From Tolypothrix tenuis PCC 7101 (GTDB lineage: Bacteria; Cyanobacteriota; Cyanobacteriia; Cyanobacteriales; Nostocaceae): a stretch of 64,000 nt of DNA. Below the pieces are notes generated by a model that did no database searches, had not been told where the DNA came from, and saw only the letters and a list, made by a program, of their open reading frames with translations. The stretch lies in assembly GCF_002368295.1 (NCBI RefSeq), contig NZ_AP018248.1:620001-684000 (forward strand), given 5' to 3'. Position numbers and translations under genes: made by a program. This document shows, one piece after another, positions 17,183 through 26,971 of the stretch. Within the stretch, counting starts at the first letter, position 1. The number at the start of each line of letters is the position of its first letter.

Positions 17183-18442
17183 ATGAATTTATTTCTGGGG
17201 ATAGACTTTGGTACCTCTGGCGCAAGGGCGATAGTAATTGATGCTGAAGCTACCATCCAGACAGAGATCAAGTATCCTTGGGAAATTAGCGATGATTGGG
17301 TAGATGTTTGGCAGCAGGCTTTATTTACGCTTTTAGCGTCGATTCCAGCGGCTTTAAGGCAGAGAATTAAAGCGATCGCTATTAATGGGACTTCTTCAAC
17401 TGTCTTGCTAGTAGACGCGGCAGGGAAGCCTGTAGACGCGCCTCTACTTTATAACGATGCGCGGGGCTCAGTGATGCTAGAACAGTTAAAAAGCATCGCT
17501 CCAGAAAATCATACAGTAGTCAGCGCTACTTCTAGCCTAGCAAAGCTACTGTGGATGTCGCAGTTATCCACCTTTAGCCAAGCTATATATTTTCTGCATC
17601 AAGCAGATTGGCTAGCATTTCTGCTGCATGGACACTTAGGTATAAGTGATTACCACAACGCTTTAAAACTGGGTTACGACGTTGAAGAGCTAAAATACCC
17701 CCAATGGCTAGAAAATTTGCATATTCCTATCCAGCTACCTGAAGTTTTACCTCCTGGTAAACCTATTGGCAAATTAACCCCAGAAATTGCAGCTAAATTT
17801 GGTTTACCCCATGATTGCTTGGTATGCACTGGAACGACAGATAGTATTGCGGCTTTTCTTGCAAGTGGCGCTAAATCTCCAGGGGAAGCGGTGACTTCCT
17901 TAGGTTCAACATTAGTACTCAAACTCTTGAGTCGAACTCGTGTTGAAGATGCGCGATATGGAATTTACAGCCATCGCTTGGGTGATTTGTGGTTGACTGG
18001 TGGTGCTTCTAATACTGGGGGTGCAGTGTTGCGGCAATTTTTTACTGATGCTGAGTTAAAAAGCTTGAGTAGTCAGATTGATGCTAGTACAGCCAGCCAA
18101 TTAGATTATTATCCTTTATTGAAACCAGGCGATCGCTTTCCGATAAACGACCCCAATCTACCCCCACGCTTAGAACCACTCCCAGATAATCCTGTGGAAT
18201 TTTTGCAGGGTTTATTAGAAAGTATTGCCCGCATAGAAATGCGTGGGTATGAATTATTACAGCAAATGGGCGCAGAGCAGTTAACGCAAGTTTATACTGC
18301 TGGTGGTGGTGCAGCGAATAATACTTGGACTGCGATTCGTGAAAGATATTTAAAAGTCCCTGTAGTTTCATCCAAAAATACAGAAGCAGCCTATGGGACA
18401 GCGCTTTTAGCCATGCGAGGGTTACGGAGTTCTGAGTTCTGA
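17183..18442 (+). CDS. FGGY-family D-ribulose kinase
   Basis: The 419-residue enzyme begins MNLFLGIDFGTSGARAI, the phosphate-1 loop of the FGGY/actin-like kinase fold. It carries the ADP-binding LTGGASNTGGA and TAGGGAANN blocks and the TTDSIAAFLASGA segment. The sequence closely follows the Synechococcus elongatus enzyme shown to phosphorylate D-ribulose (SePSK), and is shorter than classical xylulokinases. The product, ribulose 5-phosphate, feeds the Calvin and pentose phosphate cycles. The frame is open upstream to 17081, but the ATG at 17183 gives the conserved N-terminus, so I chose it. It is followed by a palindromic repeat at 18455. Confidence 0.88.
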   Translation: MNLFLGIDFGTSGARAIVIDAEATIQTEIKYPWEISDDWVDVWQQALFTLLASIPAALRQRIKAIAINGTSSTVLLVDAAGKPVDAPLLYNDARGSVMLEQLKSIAPENHTVVSATSSLAKLLWMSQLSTFSQAIYFLHQADWLAFLLHGHLGISDYHNALKLGYDVEELKYPQWLENLHIPIQLPEVLPPGKPIGKLTPEIAAKFGLPHDCLVCTGTTDSIAAFLASGAKSPGEAVTSLGSTLVLKLLSRTRVEDARYGIYSHRLGDLWLTGGASNTGGAVLRQFFTDAELKSLSSQIDASTASQLDYYPLLKPGDRFPINDPNLPPRLEPLPDNPVEFLQGLLESIARIEMRGYELLQQMGAEQLTQVYTAGGGAANNTWTAIRERYLKVPVVSSKNTEAAYGTALLAMRGLRSSEF

Positions 18443-18454
18443 ATCAGTTGCACA

Positions 18455-18472
18455 GACGCGATGAATCGCGTC
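18455..18472. repeat. Dispersed palindromic repeat (GACGCGAT/ATCGCGTC family)
   Basis: GACGCGATGAATCGCGTC lies just downstream of the ribulokinase stop; arms of 8 bp flank a central GA. It matches the copies near 48.5 kb except for one central base. Confidence 0.8.
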
Positions 18473-18699
18473 TGTACAAAACAAAAGTATTTATCTTCCT
18501 CATCTCCCTTACCCCTTCCGCATTTCCCATTTCCCATTCCCCATTTCCATCAACTTCAGCTGAAGCTGTAAGAGTTGATCTAGCATAGGGAAAAGCCTGT
18601 TAAGATGGCATATTTGCCCATGTTATATTTGGGTAGATTTTTCAGAACACTCACTGATCAATCACTTTAGCAATCACTTCGCCAATGGTTTAGCAGCCG

Positions 18700-20529
18700 A
18701 TGTCGCCTAATCAAGTTCCCAATCAATCAGAACAACCTGCAAAAATGTACTTACCTCGTAGCAGCGAATCGGAAAACTTAAAAAAAATCCGTCACACTGC
18801 TTCTCATGTGATGGCTATGGCCGTACAAAAGCTGTTTCCTAAGGCGCAAGTAACAATTGGCCCCTGGATTGATAACGGTTTTTACTATGATTTTGACAAT
18901 CCAGAACCATTCACTGATAAGGATTTAAAAGCCATCCAAAAAGAGATGGTAAAAATTATTAATCGCAAATTACCAGTAGTTCGGGAAGAAGTCAGCCGGG
19001 AAGAAGCTGAACGTCGGATTCAGGAAATTAAAGAACCTTACAAGTTAGAAATTCTGGCAGATATCAAAGAAGAACCTATCACAATTTACCACCTGGGGAA
19101 TGAATGGTGGGATTTGTGTGCGGGGCCGCATTTAGAAAATACCAGCGAAATTAACCCCAAAGCTATCGAATTAGAAAGCGTTGCGGGTGCTTATTGGCGT
19201 GGTGATGAAACCAAAGCCCAACTACAACGGATTTACGCTACTGCTTGGGAAAATCCCGAACAATTGGCTGAATATAAGCGGCGCAAAGAAGAAGCACAGC
19301 GCCGAGATCACCGCAAATTAGGTAAAGAACTAGGTTTATTTATATTTTCTGACCTCGTGGGGCCGGGTTTACCTTTGTGGACTCCCAAAGGAACTTTGTT
19401 GCGGAATCTGTTAGAAGACTTTTTGAAACAGGAACAGCTAAAACGGGGTTATTTACCTGTAGTCACGCCCCATATCGCCAAAGTAGATTTATTTAAAATC
19501 TCTGGGCATTGGCAGAAGTATAAAGAAGATATGTTCCCCTTAATGGCGGAGGATGAGGAAGCTGCGGCTTTAGAAAATGGCTTTGTGATGAAGCCAATGA
19601 ATTGTCCTTTCCATATCCAAATATATAAGAGTGAATTGCGTTCCTATCGGGAACTACCAATGCGCTTGGCAGAATTTGGTACTGTTTACCGCTACGAACA
19701 ATCAGGGGAATTAGGCGGTTTAACCAGAGTACGCGGCTTTACCGTGGATGACTCTCACCTGTTTGTTACCCCCGAACAGCTAGACAGCGAGTTTTTGAAC
19801 GTCGTTGATTTGATTTTGTCGGTGTTCAATAAACTGCAACTCAAGAACTTTAAAGCTAGACTCAGTTTCCGTGATCCAGCTAGCGATAAATATATTGGTT
19901 CGGATGAAGCTTGGGAAAAATCTCAAGGTGCAATTCGCCGTGCTGTGGAACAGCTAGGGATGGAACATTTTGAGGGAATTGGTGAAGCAGCTTTCTATGG
20001 CCCTAAACTCGACTTTATCTTTAGTGATGCCCTAGAGAGAGAATGGCAATTAGGAACTGTACAAGTAGATTACAACTTACCAGAACGTTTCGAGTTAGAG
20101 TACGTTGCTGAAGATGGTTCCCGCAAACGTCCAGTAATGATTCACCGTGCGCCTTTTGGTTCACTGGAACGGCTAATAGGGATTTTGATTGAAGAGTATG
20201 CGGGTGATTTCCCCTTATGGTTAGCACCAGTGCAAGTGAGATTGCTACCAGTAGGTGAAGCACAAATTGATTTTACAAAAGAAGTCGTCGCGAAGATGCA
20301 AGCTTTGGGTATCCGTGCCGAAGTTGATCTGAGTGGCGATCGCTTGGGTAAATTAATCCGTAATGCTGAGAAAGAAAAAATACCCGTAATGGCAGTCGTG
20401 GGAGCCAAAGAAGTTGAAACCAACAGCTTGAGTATTCGTACTCGCGCTTCTGGGGAATTAGGCGTTATTGCAGTAGATGAGGTTTTAGATAAATTAAAAA
20501 CTGCGATCGCTAACTTCGAGAACTTCTAG
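18700..20529 (+). CDS. thrS: Threonyl-tRNA synthetase (lacking TGS domain)
   Basis: The enzyme charges tRNA-Thr. The 609-residue protein has the editing domain first (HTASH at 32-36; CAGPHLENTSEI further on), then class II catalytic motifs: motif 1 around the KRGYLPVVTPHIAK segment, motif 2 RYEQSGELGGLTRVRGFT, and motif 3 RAPFGSLERLIGI, with zinc ligands in MNCPFHIQ, DDSHLF and MIHRAP. An anticodon-binding domain closes the protein. Unlike E. coli ThrS (642 residues) it has no N-terminal TGS domain, a form I know from other cyanobacteria. A second possible start is Met16. A hairpin terminator follows at 20607. Confidence 0.97.
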   Translation: MSPNQVPNQSEQPAKMYLPRSSESENLKKIRHTASHVMAMAVQKLFPKAQVTIGPWIDNGFYYDFDNPEPFTDKDLKAIQKEMVKIINRKLPVVREEVSREEAERRIQEIKEPYKLEILADIKEEPITIYHLGNEWWDLCAGPHLENTSEINPKAIELESVAGAYWRGDETKAQLQRIYATAWENPEQLAEYKRRKEEAQRRDHRKLGKELGLFIFSDLVGPGLPLWTPKGTLLRNLLEDFLKQEQLKRGYLPVVTPHIAKVDLFKISGHWQKYKEDMFPLMAEDEEAAALENGFVMKPMNCPFHIQIYKSELRSYRELPMRLAEFGTVYRYEQSGELGGLTRVRGFTVDDSHLFVTPEQLDSEFLNVVDLILSVFNKLQLKNFKARLSFRDPASDKYIGSDEAWEKSQGAIRRAVEQLGMEHFEGIGEAAFYGPKLDFIFSDALEREWQLGTVQVDYNLPERFELEYVAEDGSRKRPVMIHRAPFGSLERLIGILIEEYAGDFPLWLAPVQVRLLPVGEAQIDFTKEVVAKMQALGIRAEVDLSGDRLGKLIRNAEKEKIPVMAVVGAKEVETNSLSIRTRASGELGVIAVDEVLDKLKTAIANFENF

Positions 20530-20606
20530 CAAACCGTTGGCTAGTGATTAGCCAGCCAAACAACAAAAGTACAGTAAAAAGTTTGTCTAAAGTAACTGAA
20601 TTTCTT

Positions 20607-20639
20607 ATGAGGATAGGCAATTTGCCTATCTCATTTTTA
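20607..20639 (+). terminator. Rho-independent terminator of thrS
   Basis: The arms ATGAGGATAGGCAA (20607-20620) and TTTGCCTATCTCAT (20621-20634) pair with few mismatches and are followed by a run of Ts (20634-20638), about 80 bp after the thrS stop. Confidence 0.8.
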
Positions 20640-20724
20640 TGTGTTTAATTAGTAATAATTACGGTTTTAGCTAACAATACTACTGAATAATCACATTATA
20701 GTAAATTACAAGGATAAGAATAGA

Positions 20725-21108
20725 GTGTTGAATGATAATGAACGTTATATTCCTTCAGAAGAAGAATATCTGGAAGCATTTCACTCAATTTATGAAGGAT
20801 TGACACCAGGACACAAAGCAATTTTGAATAAGCTGTATCAGCACAGTTACTTTATGATAGACAATCGCAGATTACGTACTTGGGAGTTATCTGCATCTGC
20901 GGGATATAATGGTAACTCTTCTGGACAAATAGGTCATTTAGGCGTAAAGTTCTGCAACTTCTTTGAACTAGAATATGACGAATTTAGACCACCAGCACTG
21001 GCAATAATTAGTTGGTTTGCAGATGAAATAAATGGGTATTGGTACATTGAACTAATTCCCGAAGCAGCTAGAGCATTTAAGCGTTTTCGCCTAGAAACTG
21101 TCCAATGA
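20725..21108 (+). CDS. Hypothetical protein of unknown function
   Basis: The 127-residue product (MLNDNERYIPSEEEYLEAFH...) starts at GTG with an AAGGATAAG purine stretch upstream. It is soluble, rich in aromatic residues (WYIELIPEAARAFKRF near the end) and shows a compact alpha/beta look but no motif I recognise. It ends 150 bp before the DUF4351 protein on the same strand. Codon use and HIP1-poor composition do not differ obviously from neighbours. Confidence 0.65.
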   Translation: MLNDNERYIPSEEEYLEAFHSIYEGLTPGHKAILNKLYQHSYFMIDNRRLRTWELSASAGYNGNSSGQIGHLGVKFCNFFELEYDEFRPPALAIISWFADEINGYWYIELIPEAARAFKRFRLETVQ

Positions 21109-21255
21109 ACTAATGCGTAAACCAGCAACACGAGAAAACCGGATCAACTTTTGGCAGGAAAAAGTTCTTAGCTACTTATCGGGGTTGTAGAATATCCATA
21201 ACTCACTCTATTACTACTAGCAATTGAGAATTTCGGGTGTACTACTAATCAACTC

Positions 21256-22209
21256 ATGACAGAGGAACGCGAAAGAGCGGATCAAGATAGTCCTTGGAAA
21301 GAAATTTTAGAAGCTTACTTTCCACAAGCGATGCAATTTTTCTTTCCGCGAACAGCTGCATTAATTAACTGGGAATATCCCCACGAATTTTTAGATAAGG
21401 AATTTCAACAAATAGCGCGGGATGCCGAACAAGGAAGAAGATATGCAGATAAATTAGTCAAAGTTTGGCACATCCAAGGCGAAGAAATTTGGCTATTGAT
21501 ACATATAGAAATTCAGGCAACACCAGAAGCAAACTTTGCCGAAAGAATGTTTTCATACAATCTGCGAATTTTTGACAGATTCGGCAAACCCGCAATTAGT
21601 CTAGCCATTTTGTGCGATGCGGACTCGACATGGCGACCAAACCAATATAGTTATAATTACCCTGATACTAGGCTGAACTTTGAATTTGGAACAGTTAAGC
21701 TTTGGGATTACCAAACACGTTGGACGGAATTAGAAGCTAGCGATAATCCCTTTGCAACGGTAGTAATGGCACATTTAAAAACACAACAAACAACTAAAAA
21801 ACCCCAAGAACGCAAAACTTGGAAATTTAGTTTAATTCGACGATTGTATGAACAAGGTTGGCAAGAAAAAGATATTCGTAACCTTTATCGCTTCATTGAC
21901 TGGGTTATGATTTTACCAAAAGCATTAGAAGTGGAGTTTTGGGAAGAGTTTAAACAATTTGAACAGGAGCGAACTATGAGCTACATTACTACAGGTGAGC
22001 GCATTGGCTACGAGCGAGGAAGAGAAGAAGGTGAGCAAACTCTGGTTGTCCGACAACTACAAAAACGGTTTGGAAATTTACCCGAATCACTTCGCTTACG
22101 CATCCAAACTCTTTCTCTCAATCAGTTAGAAGAACTTGGTGAGGCTTTGCTAGATTTTACAGCCATTGAAGATTTGTTGAGATGGTTAGACACTAATCAA
22201 GCACAGTAG
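21256..22209 (+). CDS. Rpn/PD-(D/E)XK nuclease-like protein with C-terminal DUF4351
   Basis: The 317-residue protein belongs to the large cyanobacterial group with an N-terminal transposase_31/Rpn-like restriction-endonuclease fold and a C-terminal DUF4351 helical domain (about 270-315, RQLQKRFGNLPESLR...LGEALLDF). Candidate active-site residues of the PD-(D/E)XK core are Asp65 and Glu85 with Gln87 (HIEIQ). Related Rpn proteins are DNases that promote RecA-independent recombination; activity of this one is inferred only. Such genes are present in many copies in these genomes and behave as mobile or accessory genes. Its 3' end overlaps the convergent SGNH hydrolase by 17 bp. Confidence 0.87.
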   Translation: MTEERERADQDSPWKEILEAYFPQAMQFFFPRTAALINWEYPHEFLDKEFQQIARDAEQGRRYADKLVKVWHIQGEEIWLLIHIEIQATPEANFAERMFSYNLRIFDRFGKPAISLAILCDADSTWRPNQYSYNYPDTRLNFEFGTVKLWDYQTRWTELEASDNPFATVVMAHLKTQQTTKKPQERKTWKFSLIRRLYEQGWQEKDIRNLYRFIDWVMILPKALEVEFWEEFKQFEQERTMSYITTGERIGYERGREEGEQTLVVRQLQKRFGNLPESLRLRIQTLSLNQLEELGEALLDFTAIEDLLRWLDTNQAQ

Positions 22210-23170
22210 GAAGTTTCTCTTGCATCAGTTCCATCAGCGATCGCTCTATGAGTTGGCTGACTAACTGATTACCTTGTAAATTAAGGTGAATATGGTCTTG
22301 ATATAAGGCTTTGACGTTGGCTGTTGAATTGAATATCGGTAATAAGTCTATATATTTAATCTGCTGTGCTTGCGTAAAGTCAGTTAAACGCTGACGTGCT
22401 TCTATTTCGTAATCGCGGGGGACTGGATCACCTATTTCTCGCAATAAGGGAGTCATCACCAGCAAAAATTGACTGTCTCTTTCGCGAGTTAGTGTTTTAA
22501 TTTGAACGATCGCATCTAAATTAATTCCCACGCGATCTCCTGGTTCATTTTGCAAGGCTGTAATTTCTGGTATTGGCTTTTGCTTAGTGATATAGCGTTG
22601 CCAAACTTCCACTAAAGCCAAGGGTGGTTTACGATCTGGATAGTTGCGATCGCGTCCCACTGGTAAGGATGTGGGAGCAGTAGCAAATAAGTCATCAGTA
22701 TTTATTAATAAAACGACTACCTGGGCTTGAAAATCACCAAATTTTTGGATATAGGCTAATTCATTTCTGGGGCCCCAAGAATTAGCTGATGCATTTAACA
22801 CTTCAATTTGTTGATATTTCTCAGTGCGTGTAGCACTTAAAGAACGCATCATTAATTCCGAGATGGTATTCTTTTGATCCGTCCACCAGCCGCCATTAGC
22901 GATAGAGTCTCCCAGAAGCAGGATTCGCACAGTTGTAGGCGCAGGTGTTGGTGTAATCGCCCCGCTACGCATGGAATAATCGTTAATCTCAATGCGATTT
23001 CCAAAACGACGGGTGCGTTGGTTAGGTGCTAACAAATAACCGATTTCTTGATCGCCAATGTAAATTAGCGGATTACCAAAACCAAACAGCGATCGCAATC
23101 CCATCTCAATTACTAGGGATAACCCAATCACCACTACCAAAATGACTATCAGTGCTAACTTCACTGGCAA
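22193..23170 (-). CDS. SGNH/GDSL-type hydrolase, membrane-anchored
   Basis: The 325-residue protein starts with one strong hydrophobic segment (about 3-24, LALIVILVVVIGLSLVIE) that should anchor it in the membrane. The catalytic block LLLGDSIANGG (about 85-95) gives the nucleophilic Ser, and DHIHLNLQGNQL near residue 295 gives the C-terminal Asp-His pair of the SGNH fold. Family members deacylate or deacetylate lipids and polysaccharides; the substrate here is unknown. The last codons overlap the convergent DUF4351 gene. Confidence 0.85.
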   Translation of the reverse strand: MPVKLALIVILVVVIGLSLVIEMGLRSLFGFGNPLIYIGDQEIGYLLAPNQRTRRFGNRIEINDYSMRSGAITPTPAPTTVRILLLGDSIANGGWWTDQKNTISELMMRSLSATRTEKYQQIEVLNASANSWGPRNELAYIQKFGDFQAQVVVLLINTDDLFATAPTSLPVGRDRNYPDRKPPLALVEVWQRYITKQKPIPEITALQNEPGDRVGINLDAIVQIKTLTRERDSQFLLVMTPLLREIGDPVPRDYEIEARQRLTDFTQAQQIKYIDLLPIFNSTANVKALYQDHIHLNLQGNQLVSQLIERSLMELMQEKLPTVLD

Positions 23171-23437
23171 AGACTCTCCACATTCATCTCAAACCCAATG
23201 GGCGAAATCTTGACCATGATAACCGTCATCACTTAAATCTGAAAGAAAGAACAAAGCAATCCCAAGGGCGGTCTACACCTAAGGGTATATTATTGAGTTT
23301 TGATAAAACTTGCTTTGCTCCTGCTGGTTCGGCAAAACGAAAACCTTGCCACTCTTTATTTGCAAGCAAAAGCTTACAGTTGTGGCAAAGTTATGGGTAA
23401 AGTCACAACAAGAGAAAATTTAGATTTTAAATTTTTA

Positions 23438-23806
23438 TGGGGGTGGTGGGACTTGAACCCACACGACCTTTTACGATCAACGGATTTTCATTCTCCCGCA
23501 GCTTTCGCTACTTCCTAAGAGTTGTTCACACTTTAGGTTTTGAGAATTGGACTCTCCCTTTACCCTCGGCTTTACGTTAGGGTAGCTCCCGTCGAGTCTC
23601 TGCACCTTCCCGCAACTTAAGATTTTAAAATTTTGATTCAAGTGTAATCAAAACTTAAATGTCTTAATTTTTCGGGCTTGGCTCAGGATTGCCATGTCTT
23701 TTACAAGATGTAGGTTTCCCTGAGTTTGAGAGCTGACACTTGAAAGATTTCTCTATCAAGGCTCAGTTGGCTAAGTCCGTAGCGTCTACCATTCCGCCAC
23801 ACCCCC
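23438..23806 (-). tRNA. trnL-UAA: tRNA-Leu(UAA) with group I intron
   Basis: Exon 1 is 23773-23806 (acceptor GGGGGTG, D-arm, ACGGACTT) and exon 2 is 23438-23488 (AAAATCCGT, variable arm, T-arm GTGGGTTCAAGTCCCAC, acceptor CACCCCC and discriminator A). Together they make an 85-nt class II tRNA with anticodon UAA; CCA is not encoded. The interruption falls after U34, exactly where the cyanobacterial and plastid trnL intron sits. Minus strand, so the 5' end is at 23806. Confidence 0.96.
23489..23772 (-). ncRNA. Group I intron of tRNA-Leu(UAA), 284 nt
   Basis: The intron begins after the U of the anticodon and ends with the expected terminal G (GAATG before the exon AAAATCC). The conserved core is visible on the minus strand: P element AATCCTGAGCCAAGCCC and R/S-type element GTGCAGAGACTCGACGG followed by GAGCTACCCTAACG. 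No open reading frame for an endonuclease is inside. It should self-splice. Confidence 0.93.
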
Positions 23807-24293
23807 CTATTTTGGCTAGGGGCTATCTGTATTTCAGAGGATTAAAAAACCTCCTCATACATTCCACCATTAATTGCGTTTTTGTGCAACTAAAATTTCA
23901 AAAAATTTTGTTCACAATTAGCAATTTTACCAGCTTGCTGCTTTCGCAAAAAATTATTATTGCATGAACATCAATAAAATTTTGCGATCGCTCTTTAGCT
24001 TTAGAAATACTTTTGTTTCCCTCTCTTTAACTAGGCAAAGCCTATTAATTTTGGGTTACGCAGTATTCTTTTGCCACAAGCCTTTCCTAGTTTAACACTA
24101 CCTTATAGAAAATTGCAACTAAAAATTTAAATTGGGTGTTTGGGAATGGGTAATTGGGTGTTTATTATTTTCCATCATCTCCCCAGTCCCCAGTTCCCAT
24201 TACCTCTAAGCCCCACTTCCCTGAGTTTCGCCATTCAGCCTATGATGAGAAATAGATGTCCTGAACGTTCTTGTCTATCTTAGAGAAAGAATT
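23807..24293. other. Intergenic stretch between trnL and ndhL
   Basis: No gene is seen. A weak GGGTAATT/GGGTGTT heptamer run lies at about 24132-24162, and a short CCCCAGT run follows at 24180-24198. Confidence 0.5.
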
Positions 24294-24506
24294 ATGATTG
24301 TAGCCCTGCTGTATCTGACTTTAGCTGGAGCTTACTTGTTAGTGCTCCCAGTAGCTGTTTTATTTTACTTAAAGCTGCGCTGGTATGTGGCTAGTTCTGT
24401 AGAGCGTACCTTTATGTACTTTTTGGTGTTCTTTTTCTTTCCGGGGTTGTTGGTTCTATCACCATTTGTAAATATTCGACCCCAGCCCCGCAAAATTGAA
24501 GTTTAA
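24294..24506 (+). CDS. ndhL: NAD(P)H-quinone oxidoreductase subunit L
   Basis: The 70-residue membrane protein has two to three hydrophobic spans (about 3-28 and 43-62) and the segment VERTFMYFLVFFFFPGLLVL, which matches NdhL of the thylakoid NDH-1 complex. NdhL is an oxygenic-phototroph-specific subunit needed for cyclic electron flow and carbon uptake through NDH-1. The ATG follows AGAGAAAGAATT. It forms a two-gene unit with the DUF3007 gene 24 bp downstream, an order I recall from many cyanobacteria, and trpA comes next. Confidence 0.93.
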   Translation: MIVALLYLTLAGAYLLVLPVAVLFYLKLRWYVASSVERTFMYFLVFFFFPGLLVLSPFVNIRPQPRKIEV

Positions 24507-24530
24507 CAATATTGGTAGGTCATAAATCTC

Positions 24531-24842
24531 ATGCGACGCATTGATGCTATAGGAATTGGCTTGGGCTTTTTTGTTGCTGGAGGTGTAGCATATATCGGCT
24601 TACAGCTAGTAGGGTTAGATGGTCAACAAGCTGGTATATGGAGCCAAGTCTTGCTAATCAGTGGATTGCTGGGCTGGTTAGCTACCTATATTTTCCGTGC
24701 GGTGGGTAAAAAAATGACCTACCACCAACAACGGGAAGATTATGAACAAGCCTTTTTCCAAAAGCGCCTGGACGAATTAACTCCCGAAGAATTAGCCAAA
24801 ATTGAAGCTGAGATCGAACAAGAAAAACAAACTCAGGTGTAA
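24531..24842 (+). CDS. DUF3007 family membrane protein
   Basis: The 103-residue protein has two hydrophobic segments (about 8-27 and 38-57) and a charged C-terminal helix rich in E, K and Q (ELTPEELAKIEAEIEQEKQT). DUF3007 proteins are conserved in cyanobacteria and plants and commonly lie next to ndhL, suggesting a link to NDH-1, but the function is not demonstrated to my knowledge. The pair ends in a clear terminator at 24882. Confidence 0.9.
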   Translation: MRRIDAIGIGLGFFVAGGVAYIGLQLVGLDGQQAGIWSQVLLISGLLGWLATYIFRAVGKKMTYHQQREDYEQAFFQKRLDELTPEELAKIEAEIEQEKQTQV

Positions 24843-24881
24843 GTAGGCGCGCTTTAACCTCATCTATATCAAGCTTTGTAG

Positions 24882-24919
24882 GGCAAAGGGGAGAGGTTTT
24901 CTTTCCCCTTTGCCTTTTT
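24882..24919 (+). terminator. Rho-independent terminator of ndhL-DUF3007
   Basis: Perfect 11-bp arms GGCAAAGGGGA (24882-24892) and TCCCCTTTGCC (24904-24914) flank an 11-nt loop and are followed by TTTTT (24915-24919). It separates the ndhL unit from trpA. Confidence 0.92.
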
Positions 24920-25023
24920 ATCGTTATACTGATTGCTGCTGATTAACTCGAAGTTGTCATAGGCCGTTTGTTCGTTGTCCGTTGTTTGATACTATATGAC
25001 AACTGACTCTTGAATCTTGACCA

Positions 25024-25830
25024 ATGACTGCCATTTCCCACTGCTTTGAAACTCTTGGACGCAATAAAGAAACTGCTTTGATTCCGTTTATTACGGCTGG
25101 CGATCCAGATTTAGAAACAACAGCGGCAGCATTGCGGACTCTCGATCGCAGTGGGGCAGATATCATTGAACTAGGTGTTCCCTACTCCGATCCTTTGGCA
25201 GATGGGCCTGTAATTCAAGCGGCTGCTACCCGCGCTTTGGAAAAAGGAACCACATTAGATCGGGTGCTGGAAATGTTGCAAGCAACGACTCCCGATGTAA
25301 AAGCGCCAATTGTTTTGTTTTCTTATTACAACCCCATTTTGCATAGAGGGATTGACAAGTTTCTCCAGCAAGTTGCGGCGGCTGGGGTAGCAGGTTTGGT
25401 AGTACCAGATTTACCTATGGAAGAAGCTTCTGGGTTACTCCAACCAGCCAGTGAAATGGGAATTGACTTAACTTTGTTAATAGCACCAACAAGTTCAGCA
25501 GAACGCATAGAAGCGATCGCTCGTTCTTCCCAAGGATTTATCTATTTAGTCAGTGTGACTGGTGTCACAGGTATACGCTCGCAGATAGAATCACGAGTAT
25601 CAGATTTACTCAAAAAAATTCGTAATGTTACGGATAAACCCATTGGTGTAGGCTTTGGTATTTCCCAAGCAGAACAAGCTCGTCAGGTAAAAGATTGGGG
25701 AGCCGATGCCGTAATTGTGGGTAGTGCTTTTGTAAAACGGTTATCAGAAGGTACACCAGCCGAAGGATTGAGTGCGATCGCCGAATTTTGCGAAAATCTC
25801 AAGGCAGCTATCAAGACAAATAGCAATTAG
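25024..25830 (+). CDS. trpA: Tryptophan synthase alpha subunit
   Basis: TrpA cleaves indole-3-glycerol phosphate to indole and glyceraldehyde 3-phosphate; indole passes to the beta subunit. The 268-residue TIM barrel has the catalytic pair Glu49 (IIELGVPYSDPLADGP) and Asp60, the phosphate-binding loop VGFGIS and the block GADAVIVGSAFV. Length is standard. It is monocistronic, as usual in cyanobacteria, where trp genes are scattered. Transcription must start in the 100-bp gap after the ndhL terminator. Confidence 0.97.
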   Translation: MTAISHCFETLGRNKETALIPFITAGDPDLETTAAALRTLDRSGADIIELGVPYSDPLADGPVIQAAATRALEKGTTLDRVLEMLQATTPDVKAPIVLFSYYNPILHRGIDKFLQQVAAAGVAGLVVPDLPMEEASGLLQPASEMGIDLTLLIAPTSSAERIEAIARSSQGFIYLVSVTGVTGIRSQIESRVSDLLKKIRNVTDKPIGVGFGISQAEQARQVKDWGADAVIVGSAFVKRLSEGTPAEGLSAIAEFCENLKAAIKTNSN

Positions 25831-26085
25831 TACAAATACTCATCTTGCTCAGATAGAAAAAGTAGATTAAAAATATATAACAGTGTAGTTTTTTGTGCCC
25901 TTAGCTGGTAGACAATTTAACAGGTATAATCTTGAATATTATTCAGTAGATATCATGCTGTGAATAAACAGCTAAGATCATCGCTGTATATGTGATTATT
26001 ATGTGAAGTACAAGAGCAAGTATGAGTGTGAGAGTGAGTAAATTAAAAATGTTTATAGTTCAGTCGCAGTTAAGGGGCAGAGGCG

Positions 26086-26730
26086 ATGAGTGAAAGTATG
26101 GCATTTATCGGCGGAGTTGCTGTAGCTGGGCTGGCAGCTCTTGTATTGCTCAAAGGAGCAGGTGGTAATTCGCTACAACCTAACTTTGCTGCTGTAGCTC
26201 CGCAAATGCCAGCTACTGTGGTACCTCAGGTAGTTACTCCACCTCAGTATCCCTATCAGCAACCAATGTATCCGAATCCGCAACCTCTTGGGCCTAATTC
26301 TGATCAGCGAGCAGAATTGGAATCAGTGAAGTCGGAAATGGCGAAATTAAGAAGCGACAACGAGCAGTTGAGAGCACAAAATCAACAACTCCAGTGGCAA
26401 TTTCAAACTTACAACCAGCAGCAGCAACAGCAACAGCTATTTGCTCAACAAAATAACCAAAGAGCAGCTTTACAACCACAAAATCCTTGGTGGTCTTCTC
26501 CTATAGTTTGGGCTGTGGGAGGTATGACTCTCACCATTGGTGGTGGTGTTGTCGTCGCTGGAGTATTGGCTTTATTTTCTCCAAAACAGCGTCCAGCCCG
26601 CACTGTGCAAGTAATTCATCCCTACCAAGGGCCTACACCTCCTTTAGTTCCTGTCCGTCGTGCGGAGTTTTTACCCCCTCGTTCAGAAACAAGACGTGTA
26701 GAAACACCAGAATACGACGAATTGCGTTAG
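26086..26730 (+). CDS. Membrane protein with Pro/Gln-rich linker and coiled coil, unknown function
   Basis: The 214-residue protein has a hydrophobic segment at residues about 5-24, a Pro/Tyr/Gln-rich linker (about 30-72), a coiled coil (about 74-108, RAELESVKSEMAKLRSDNEQ), a Gln run (about 110-118), a second hydrophobic segment (about 140-165) and a Pro/Arg-rich tail. Two spans with a coiled coil between them suggest an envelope or cytoskeletal scaffold. I do not recognise a family. GGGGCAGAGGCG precedes the ATG. Confidence 0.7.
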   Translation: MSESMAFIGGVAVAGLAALVLLKGAGGNSLQPNFAAVAPQMPATVVPQVVTPPQYPYQQPMYPNPQPLGPNSDQRAELESVKSEMAKLRSDNEQLRAQNQQLQWQFQTYNQQQQQQQLFAQQNNQRAALQPQNPWWSSPIVWAVGGMTLTIGGGVVVAGVLALFSPKQRPARTVQVIHPYQGPTPPLVPVRRAEFLPPRSETRRVETPEYDELR

Positions 26731-26971
26731 TAGCCAAATATAGTAGTTAGCAGGGTTAGCAACTACCTTGATGTTAATTGGTCTTGATTAGGAAATAACT
26801 CCAAATACTAAAATCATATAAAAAATAACTCACATCTGATTCTTATCAAGAAAAATAGCAGAAGTGAGTATATTTACATATTTAGTAATTCGTAATTCGT
26901 AATTTGTAATTCGTAATTACTAAAACACATCTAATTTGCTTATATTTAGGAATCCGCTGAAATTCATGTAA